A stretch of 11,565 bases of DNA from Akkermansiaceae bacterium UBA985 (GTDB lineage Bacteria; Verrucomicrobiota; Verrucomicrobiia; Verrucomicrobiales; Akkermansiaceae), in assembly GCA_002292185.1 (NCBI GenBank), contig DBBL01000169.1:1-11565 (forward strand), written 5' to 3'. Position 1 is the stretch's first letter; each line of letters begins with the position of its first letter. A program made the translations under genes and the position numbers. The notes under the pieces are model-generated. The model ran no database searches. It worked only from the letters and a program-made list of their open reading frames with translations, and was not told the origin of the DNA. Below, piece by piece: positions 5,535 to 11,565 of the stretch.

Positions 5535-8500
5535 CTAATCTCCGTATGGGATATCATAGACGTCTCGCACCTTATCTTTGATCTCTTTGCCAATGACCAT
5601 TAGCACGGGCAGCAGCAGCAGAGTGATGAGCGTTGAGAATAGAATACCAAAGGCGAGTGAGGCGGCCATGGGCTTAAGAAACTGAGCCTGCACTTCGGTT
5701 TCCAGCAGCAAGGGAGCGAGCCCCAAAAAGGTGGTTAATGATGTCAGCAAAATGGCACGAAATCGATCAGCACCTGCCTGTGAACAAGCATCTAGCAAAC
5801 TCACACCTTCAGCGCGCATATCGTTGACCCGGCAAACAAGAACCAGGGAGTCATTCACCACCACTCCAGAGAGTGCCAGAATTCCAAACACTGAGAGAAT
5901 CGAGACTGGCAGACCCATCAGATAGTGGCCGAGCAGAGCTCCTATAATACCAAAGGGAATCACCGACATAATGATGAGCGGCTTAGCATAGCTTTTAAGA
6001 GGAATGGCGATAAGGATATAAATGAAAACAATGGAGAAGAAGAAGCCCTTGATCAGCGAACTCAGTGATTTTTTACGCTGCTCGATCTCTCCTCTCTGAG
6101 TAATCGAGATGCCAGGATACTTCGCAACCATTTGCGGGAAAAATTCTTTTTCCAAGCGATCCGTCACCTCACCTGACGAGGTGATTGCCTTATCCATCGT
6201 CGCTTCTACAGTAACAACACGTTTACTGTCATAACGCTTAATCGACGCCAACGATTCAGAATAACGAGTATCAGCAACCACGCCAAAAGGAACCGCCGTT
6301 CCATCCTCTTTACGCACACGCATGTTACGCAGCGTTTCCAATGATTCCCGTTGTTCGATAGGGTAGCGCACCATTACACGCACTTCATCACGCCCGCGCT
6401 GCACACGTTGGGCTTCACGCCCATAAAAGGCATCACGCACATTGAGTGCCAAATCACGTTTAGTAAGACCTGCAGCCTCACCCTCAGCTGTAATCGAATA
6501 GAGGATTTCTGGCTTACCCGAGTCAAAGGTATCGAGCGTATCATAGACCCCATTGTACGTTGCCAGCACCTCCTTCAGCTCAAGTGCTGCCGCTTTCAGT
6601 TCTTCGAGGTTTTCACTTTCTAAATTCACCTTAAGGTCACCGCCAGGAGGGCCGGCCCTGGCCGCCACCGACAGTGAGCGCGCGCCCGCTATTGTGCCAA
6701 TAGCATCACGCCAATCTTTGATAATATCTCCGGTCGGCAGGAATGCACGCGTGGTCGACCTGGTGAGCTCGGCAGCGACTGCTGCCTTGTTATTTGTTTT
6801 GCATGAAATTTGAATTTCCACGAAAGGGTTTTGGCCATATTCGTCCTCATACCGCTCCCCTAGCTCACTTGCAATCGCGGCGATTCGCTGTGCATTGGCA
6901 TGGAGATATTCCACTGATTGACCTTGCTCGAGCTCCAACAACACCGCGGCATTATCACGGTATATGTTCGGAAAAAAAACGAACCTAAGCTGGCCTGCGG
7001 GGAATAATCCGACAACCACAATAAGCACCGCAACGAATGCCCCGACCGTTGCATACCGCCAAGTAATCACAAATTTGATAGCCGGCTGATAAACCGCAGT
7101 GATCAACCATTTTAAACGGTTCGCAACCCCCTTCTGAAAGCGCGCCCACGCCGTGGTCAGTGGATTGCTCGGTTTTTTATGCACGTTAAGATGCGCGAGA
7201 TGAGATGGCAGTATGAGTTTGGACTCAATCAATGAGAAAATCAGACAGAGGATCACCGCGGTGGCAATTTGGCCAAACACATTGCCCATTCTTCCGCTGA
7301 TTTGGGTGAGAGGCAGGAATGCTGCAATCGTTGTAATAACACCGAATGTTGCAGGAGTTACCACCTTACTGACACCACGCACCGTCGTTCGTATCGGGCC
7401 GTCTCCTTCTTCGGAGTGCTCGTCCTTTTCCTTCTCAGAGTATATCGACTCACCAATGACAATGGCGTCATCAACGACGACACCGAGCACAATGAGAAAC
7501 CCAAATGCGGATATGACATTGATCGACAAATCAAGACCAGGAAGAGGAAAAAAGGTAAGCGCCCCTGCCAAAGAAATCGGAATGCCAATTGCCACCCAAA
7601 AGGCCAAACGCAAATTAAGGAAGACCATCAGCGAGACCAATACTAAGAGCACGCCTATCAAACCATTACGCCCCAGAAGGGACAAACGGTCTCTGATGTT
7701 GACGGAGCCATCGAGCCAACTGGTCAACTCGAGCCCCTCAGGCAAACCTTGATACTGGCTAACAACTCGCCTTGCCTCATTAACGGCGTCGATAATATCA
7801 TCTCTGCCCTCCGTCGTAATCTTCAAGCTAGTGGTAGGCTGCCCTCGAAAACGATTTAGAAATAGCTGATCCACAAAACCATCCCGAACTTCAGCCACAT
7901 CTTTAACATAAATCCGGGTGCCATCAGCATTGGCGCGCACCGGTATATTTTCAAAGTCACTTTTGCTGTATGCCTGATCGCGCGAACGAAGCGATATATC
8001 ACCTCGTTTTGAACGAACCACTCCTCCCCCGAGGTCCAACGAATTATCGCTCACCGCTTTAGCAACTTCATCAAAAGTCAATTGATAGAGTCGCAGCTTC
8101 TCCTCTGAGGGCTCAATGGATATTTCATAGTCACGCCCCCCCATGGTCTCCACCTTCGATATCGCGGGCTCACGAAGAAGGTCATCACGCACTTTACGCG
8201 CCGCCTCCTTGCGCACCGCCTCGGGAACGTTCCCATACAGCTCAATCCAGAGCACCTTACTGCTGCGTTTATTCTCCTTCACCACCGGTTTCTCAGCCTG
8301 CTCAGGAAATGAAGGGATCGCGTCTACCTTGATTTTAACGTCATCGAGCAGCTTACCTATCGGATAATTTTCCTTAGACTCAATCGTTACAGAGGCGAGA
8401 TTATCCTTACTCACTGACTTGATGTGATCAATACCATCAACATCCTCGAGAGATTCCTCAATCTTAATGGTTACCCCCCTCTCAACATCCTCTGGAGTGC

Positions 8501-8678
8501 CGCCACGAATAGTGACATTGACGGTGACAGACTCGGCATCAAAAGCGGGAAATCCCTCTTTTCTGATATTAAAAGCCGTATAAATACCTGCTGAGAGAAT
8601 CGTCAGCATCAGAATATTTGCCACCACCGGATTGGAGGCAAACCAGCTGATGAAGGGATGTTTCTGCAAGGGATTCAT
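5535..8678 (-). CDS. RND efflux pump, inner-membrane permease subunit (HAE-1/AcrB-like)
   Basis: Proton-driven inner-membrane transporter that passes substrates through the adaptor to the outer-membrane channel. The ATG at 8678 gives 1047 residues, the usual RND size, and starts MNPLQKHPFISWFASNPVVA just before TM1, 7 bases after the adaptor stop. A TTG at 8705 would add nine residues and overlap the adaptor gene, so I prefer the ATG. Features: TM1 about 18-37, a large periplasmic porter loop, TM2-TM6 about 336-491, TM7 near 541-562, a second porter loop, and TM8-TM12 about 876-1030. TM4 carries the proton-relay Asp pair, D403-D404, in VVVDDAIVIGES. In TM10 the AcrB Lys940 position reads Val (SGVVVNDSLVLV, 939-949) with an Asp two residues later; the arginine ahead of TM11 (RAILLTSL) is kept. 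The sequence resembles HAE-type pumps more than CusA-type metal pumps. Substrate unknown. Last gene of the efflux operon. Confidence 0.96.
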   Translation of the reverse strand: MNPLQKHPFISWFASNPVVANILMLTILSAGIYTAFNIRKEGFPAFDAESVTVNVTIRGGTPEDVERGVTIKIEESLEDVDGIDHIKSVSKDNLASVTIESKENYPIGKLLDDVKIKVDAIPSFPEQAEKPVVKENKRSSKVLWIELYGNVPEAVRKEAARKVRDDLLREPAISKVETMGGRDYEISIEPSEEKLRLYQLTFDEVAKAVSDNSLDLGGGVVRSKRGDISLRSRDQAYSKSDFENIPVRANADGTRIYVKDVAEVRDGFVDQLFLNRFRGQPTTSLKITTEGRDDIIDAVNEARRVVSQYQGLPEGLELTSWLDGSVNIRDRLSLLGRNGLIGVLLVLVSLMVFLNLRLAFWVAIGIPISLAGALTFFPLPGLDLSINVISAFGFLIVLGVVVDDAIVIGESIYSEKEKDEHSEEGDGPIRTTVRGVSKVVTPATFGVITTIAAFLPLTQISGRMGNVFGQIATAVILCLIFSLIESKLILPSHLAHLNVHKKPSNPLTTAWARFQKGVANRLKWLITAVYQPAIKFVITWRYATVGAFVAVLIVVVGLFPAGQLRFVFFPNIYRDNAAVLLELEQGQSVEYLHANAQRIAAIASELGERYEDEYGQNPFVEIQISCKTNNKAAVAAELTRSTTRAFLPTGDIIKDWRDAIGTIAGARSLSVAARAGPPGGDLKVNLESENLEELKAAALELKEVLATYNGVYDTLDTFDSGKPEILYSITAEGEAAGLTKRDLALNVRDAFYGREAQRVQRGRDEVRVMVRYPIEQRESLETLRNMRVRKEDGTAVPFGVVADTRYSESLASIKRYDSKRVVTVEATMDKAITSSGEVTDRLEKEFFPQMVAKYPGISITQRGEIEQRKKSLSSLIKGFFFSIVFIYILIAIPLKSYAKPLIIMSVIPFGIIGALLGHYLMGLPVSILSVFGILALSGVVVNDSLVLVCRVNDMRAEGVSLLDACSQAGADRFRAILLTSLTTFLGLAPLLLETEVQAQFLKPMAASLAFGILFSTLITLLLLPVLMVIGKEIKDKVRDVYDIPYGD

Positions 8679-8685
8679 AGGCCGA

Positions 8686-9867
8686 TTAGCGTTTTTCAGA
8701 AACAAAGGTAGGTTTCACATCCTTACCATGCTTGAAGGTCGCAAGAGGACGCGTAACAATGTGCAAGGGTGGCTTTATTGCAGATGCTTCTAATTCCTTG
8801 CCCGCTAGGCGCAGGTAAACATACGCTTCATGACCATAAACACGTTTGGCCGTGATCCGGCAGAGCTTATCCTCGTTGTTGACTACCCACACATAAGCGT
8901 CATTGACCAGCGCCGCCTCGGGAACCTTGTAGGTATTGGGGATAACACGACCTGGAATATGGGCGTTAACAAACGTCCCCACCACAAGAGGTTCGGGTTT
9001 AGCCTGGTAAGGTCCTTCGATCTCAGCGATCACATAGGTCACCTGGTTTTTTGGATCCACAGATGGCTCAGTGCGCATCAACTGTCCCTGCCACTCGGCA
9101 CCAGCTTTGGTAGCACTAGTGAGCGTGACCGTCAGCCTCGCTGAGTTCTTTTGATGTGAACCGGGAAGATCAACAAGCGCAGCCTGATCGGCAGTGAGCG
9201 GCAACCTCACTTCTACCCGTTGCGTGGCCACTAGCTTACCCAGAGGTTGTTGCTGATTAGCATAATTGCCTAATGATGCCATCCGCTCTAACACTACCGC
9301 ATCATAAGGAGCCCTAATCATGGTGCGCTCAATATCAGCTTTAGCTTTAGCCTCGGTCGCCATAGCAGATTGGATATTGGCGCGCGCAGCTTCGAGCTGG
9401 GGTTTGCGCAAAACAAAGTCAGATGCGCTATTGAGCTTGCGACCTGAGGCCTGCCAATCTTGCGCCGCCTGCTTCGCCTTGATTTCCTCCTCAAGCAAGG
9501 TTCGCTTTGCGGTGCTCAGATTTGAACTTTCTTGCGCTAACACGGCGGTATAATCAGTATCGTCGATACGCGCGAGCAGAGCACCTTTCTTCACCATATT
9601 GCCAACACGGAACTCCTCTGCCACCTCGATAATTTGCCCACTAACCTGTGGCGTCAGTGTTGTTTCAAAATAACTTTGCACGGTGCCATAGCTAAGAATT
9701 GGCGGTTGGTGGTCTTTTTGATCAACGGCAATAATATCAACCTGAGGGGCTACCACATCAGGCACACGTGACAGGTTAGGTTGTTTTTTGCTGATCAAGA
9801 TTTTGACGAACATGAACGCCAAGACGATGAAAACAACGGGGATGATTAGTTTCAGGATGAATTTCAT
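8686..9867 (-). CDS. RND efflux pump, periplasmic adaptor (membrane fusion protein)
   Basis: Links the RND permease to the outer-membrane channel in the periplasm. The 393-residue product has an N-terminal membrane anchor or uncleaved signal (KFILKLIIPVVFIVLAFMFVKILI, 2-25) with no lipobox cysteine, so it should be a bitopic inner-membrane protein. Next come a first lipoyl half (LTPQVSGQIIEVAEEFRVGN, 71-90, then VKKGALLARIDDTDY), a helical hairpin rich in Ala, Lys and Glu (about 107-178), a second lipoyl half (RTMIRAPYDAVVLERMASLG, 181-200), a beta-barrel (about 215-305, with TEPSVDPKNQVTYVIAEI) and a membrane-proximal domain (from KVPEAALVNDAYVWVV, 314-329). The order and length fit the HlyD/AcrA-type family. 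The ATG at 9867 is 15 bases after the outer-membrane factor stop, and the gene ends 7 bases before the permease ATG, so all three should share a transcript. No clear Shine-Dalgarno is seen. Confidence 0.95.
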   Translation of the reverse strand: MKFILKLIIPVVFIVLAFMFVKILISKKQPNLSRVPDVVAPQVDIIAVDQKDHQPPILSYGTVQSYFETTLTPQVSGQIIEVAEEFRVGNMVKKGALLARIDDTDYTAVLAQESSNLSTAKRTLLEEEIKAKQAAQDWQASGRKLNSASDFVLRKPQLEAARANIQSAMATEAKAKADIERTMIRAPYDAVVLERMASLGNYANQQQPLGKLVATQRVEVRLPLTADQAALVDLPGSHQKNSARLTVTLTSATKAGAEWQGQLMRTEPSVDPKNQVTYVIAEIEGPYQAKPEPLVVGTFVNAHIPGRVIPNTYKVPEAALVNDAYVWVVNNEDKLCRITAKRVYGHEAYVYLRLAGKELEASAIKPPLHIVTRPLATFKHGKDVKPTFVSEKR

Positions 9868-9882
9868 ATGACGTGCGTTAGA

Positions 9883-11319
9883 TTAAAGCCCTTTTCCTAG
9901 AGCCAAGGCAAGTGCCACTCGGTTTTTATATCGTAGCGTCCTTGTATTAATAAAGGCTTCCTCCGTGTTAAATGCACGGCGTTGAGTATCGAGCAAAGTG
10001 AGTATTTCGACCAATCCCGTTTCATAGTTTCTCTGAATGCGACTCTCTGCACTGCGTGCCGCTGCCAGAGCATTGCCCAAAGCTCCCTCTTGGCGGCGCA
10101 AATAAAGCTCTGATCCGAGTCCATCCTCCACCTCACGGAAAGCGTTAAGCACCGTTGCTTGATAATTAGCCCATGCCTCTTTTGCTCGTGCATTTGCCGC
10201 GCCCAACTCAGCTCTGCGGCTACCCCCATCAATCAAAGGTGCCGCAAGATTCCCCGCGATTGACCAAACACTGAAATTTGAATCCGTAATATCTTTTAAT
10301 ACTGACGACTGCCCACCGCCACTTGCCGTCAGTGAAAACCGAGGATAAATATCACGATGGGCCACTTGCACTCGAGAATCTGCCGCACGAATACGTTGGT
10401 ATGCGGCATCAATATCCGGGCGCTGCATCAGCAACGCAGAGGGAATACCCACCTGCACACCATGCTTTATGGAAGGCCATGATCGAGCTGAGAATTTCGC
10501 ATCCGGGTAGGCTCCGCATAATATGGCAAGCTGGCGCGCCGCCTGATCCCTGAGGTTTTCGCTCCTAAATAATTGTGCTCGGCTATTTTCCATGTCCGTG
10601 CGTGCTAAGTCCAAATCGCCTAAGTCCTCTGTGCCATTTTCGAAACGACGATTAACTAACTGATATGTTTTTTCAAAACTCTCCAAGCGTCTTCGAGAGA
10701 GGTTCAGTAATTGATCTTCAGCAACGAGCTTGAAATATGACTGCATGGTCTGTGCCGCGATTGACTGGCGAGCGGACTCGTGATCAGCGAGCAAGGCATC
10801 TCTGTTACTGGCCGTGGCTCTAATCCCTGCTCGAATACGCCCCCATACATCGATCTCCCACTGTGCATCTAGCCCTGCAGAGTAGATGTTCTCCCTTGAT
10901 CTAGAATTCCGGATGGAATTTTGTGACCGAGAAACACCTCCATTAAGGTCCACTGTAGGAACAAGAGAGGAGGAGGCTTTGCGCATCTCAAAGCCTGACT
11001 CTTCGAGCCGTGCTGCGCTACCCTTGAGGTCTGGGTTATGCTCTAGCGCCTTATCTACGTATGCACTCAATTGCGCATCTTCAAAAAGTGCTAGCAAACC
11101 TGTTGTCACATCAGGAACAGGAGGCAGAGATGCATCATAGCGCTTAGGGATGCTCAAGCCATGATTACGTTTTGGCGCCCAAGCATCAAATTTCAGCATG
11201 CAACCCGAACTGCACAAGACCACACCAGCAACAAGCGCCACTCTGATCAAGTATTCCCGCAAGACACGACCACTACACAGCCAATGCAGTAAGCAGTTCG
11301 TATCAGACGTAGCGGGCAT
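9883..11319 (-). CDS. Outer-membrane efflux lipoprotein (NodT/OprM-type OMF)
   Basis: Forms the trimeric outer-membrane and periplasmic channel of the tripartite pump. The ATG at 11319 gives 478 residues; an in-frame GTG at 11325 would add two. The N-terminus has a hydrophobic stretch (VALVAGVVLCSSGC) ending in a lipidation-type Cys (residue 40 from the ATG), although the -3 position is Ser rather than Leu, so the lipobox is imperfect. Two OEP repeats follow. In the second, GIPSALLMQRPDIDAAYQRI matches the NodT block 'P-S-x-L-L-x-R-P-D-I', then VAHRDIYPRFSLTASGG. The first contains NRRFENGTEDLGDLDLARTD and the second RNYETGLVEILTLLDTQRRA, the repeated 'Y-x-x-G-x-x-x-x-L-D' helix. The sequence ends ALALALGKGL, typical of the family. 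It is the first efflux gene, 75 bases behind lpxI, and probably heads or joins the transcript for adaptor and permease. Confidence 0.95.
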   Translation of the reverse strand: MPATSDTNCLLHWLCSGRVLREYLIRVALVAGVVLCSSGCMLKFDAWAPKRNHGLSIPKRYDASLPPVPDVTTGLLALFEDAQLSAYVDKALEHNPDLKGSAARLEESGFEMRKASSSLVPTVDLNGGVSRSQNSIRNSRSRENIYSAGLDAQWEIDVWGRIRAGIRATASNRDALLADHESARQSIAAQTMQSYFKLVAEDQLLNLSRRRLESFEKTYQLVNRRFENGTEDLGDLDLARTDMENSRAQLFRSENLRDQAARQLAILCGAYPDAKFSARSWPSIKHGVQVGIPSALLMQRPDIDAAYQRIRAADSRVQVAHRDIYPRFSLTASGGGQSSVLKDITDSNFSVWSIAGNLAAPLIDGGSRRAELGAANARAKEAWANYQATVLNAFREVEDGLGSELYLRRQEGALGNALAAARSAESRIQRNYETGLVEILTLLDTQRRAFNTEEAFINTRTLRYKNRVALALALGKGL

Positions 11320-11326
11320 GGGCACT

Positions 11327-11375
11327 AATCTAGAAAGACTTTGGGCCAGTGCAAGCAGACATCTGCATCATGCAG
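11327..11375 (-). promoter_or_regulatory. Overlapping inverted repeats and weak promoter match ahead of the efflux operon
   Basis: The 75-base space between lpxI and the efflux genes contains two overlapping inverted repeats: GCAGA-CA-TCTGC (11355-11366) and CTGCA-TCA-TGCAG (11363-11375). On the minus strand they lie directly upstream of a weak -35/-10 match, TTGCAC (11354-11349) and TAGATT (11332-11327) with a 16-base spacer. That would give an almost leaderless transcript. A repressor operator for the pump is a possible reading, as is a small RNA hairpin in an lpxI-efflux transcript. No regulator gene is present in the window to pair it with. Confidence 0.25.
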
Positions 11376-11400
11376 CTAAAAAAGCCCGCTAAAGAAGCTC

Positions 11401-11565
11401 TCACAGCGCGAGGATGGACACCTTGTGTTCATCGCACATCGCACTTACCTCTTCACCTGCCAGCATCAGTGTCTTTCCTGCCTCAATGGCAATCACCCCA
11501 ATGCCTGATTGGACGCAGTTCTTGACGGTATCTGGGCCGATAACAGGCACATCAAAACGAAAATC
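11401..11565 (-). CDS. lpxI: LpxI-type UDP-2,3-diacylglucosamine pyrophosphatase, C-terminal fragment
   Basis: Reading the minus strand from the right edge gives 54 residues and a TGA stop (11403-11401); the rest lies beyond the window. The visible sequence opens FDVPVIGPDTVKNC, continues VQSGIGVIAIEAGKTLMLAG and ends EHKVSILAL. This matches the conserved end of LpxI (DUF1009): 'R-F-D-V-P-V-x-G', a short helix, 'A-G-I-x-x-I-A-x-E-A-G-K-T-L-x-L', then a final helix-strand. LpxI hydrolyses UDP-2,3-diacylglucosamine to lipid X and UMP in lipid A synthesis at the cytoplasmic face, in bacteria that use it instead of LpxH. The fragment is short, but its motif density is high and the frame is open to the edge. 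It is on the same strand as the efflux genes, 75 bases or more upstream of them. Confidence 0.85.
   Translation of the reverse strand, partial: DFRFDVPVIGPDTVKNCVQSGIGVIAIEAGKTLMLAGEEVSAMCDEHKVSILAL

Noticed and set aside
7213..7752. A 179-codon open frame on the plus strand inside the RND permease gene
   Set aside because: It lies antisense to a strongly conserved RND coding region; its translation is low-complexity, rich in Arg/Ser/Thr/Pro, with no recognisable motif, as expected for a shadow frame.
5535..8678. Heavy-metal (CusA-type) RND pump
   Set aside because: The methionine-rich metal relay and CusA TM motifs are not seen; TM4 has the DD pair and the overall layout is HAE-like.
11378..11403. 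Rho-independent terminator after lpxI (GCGGGCTTTTTT on the minus strand)
   Set aside because: The T-run is present, but the best stem I can draw is about five pairs with a G-U and an 11-base loop; no matching left arm such as AGCCCGC is found upstream.
1..11565. Mobile elements, CRISPR arrays, tRNA/rRNA genes, frameshifted genes
   Set aside because: No transposase, integrase, spaced direct repeats or RNA-gene signatures were seen, and all major genes have intact frames.

Overview
The window looks like an ordinary chromosomal stretch of a Gram-negative (diderm) bacterium with an LPS pathway and an outer membrane. It holds the 3' end of lpxI and a complete tripartite RND efflux operon ending in an outer-membrane lipoprotein. 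The style of the ECF sigma factor, the extended Amidase_3 protein and the pair of unrecognised secreted/anchored proteins suggests the PVC superphylum, most likely Verrucomicrobiota. That placement is inference from recalled family resemblance, not proof. No rRNA, tRNA, CRISPR array, insertion sequence or phage gene was seen.

Layout, left to right. Positions 1-1254 (+) encode a zinc-dependent N-acetylmuramoyl-L-alanine amidase whose 5' end lies outside the window. Facing it is a two-gene minus-strand unit: a single-span membrane-anchored protein (3437-2682) translationally coupled through TAATG to a signal-peptide-bearing protein of 471 residues (2682-1267). The second protein looks like a gluzincin-type peptidase that has lost its HExxH motif. 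Divergent from this pair is an ECF sigma factor (3602-4297, +), followed on the same strand by an exported PQQ-dependent sugar dehydrogenase-like beta-propeller protein (4369-5520). The 164-base divergent spacer contains a cluster of inverted half-sites.

The right half is a minus-strand operon reading from the right edge: the lpxI C-terminus (11565-11401, missed if only long ORFs are considered), then a NodT/OprM-type outer-membrane factor (11319-9883), a periplasmic adaptor (9867-8686) and an RND permease (8678-5535). The last three are 7-15 bases apart and should form one efflux pump across both membranes. The permease keeps the TM4 Asp pair but lacks the AcrB-type TM10 lysine.

Genes are tightly packed: no gap exceeds 164 bases, and the two convergent junctions are only 12 and 14 bases. 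The least explained part is the 471/251-residue pair with the divergent sigma factor. It is the best candidate for an uncharacterised system, although nothing visible gives it a defined biochemical role.
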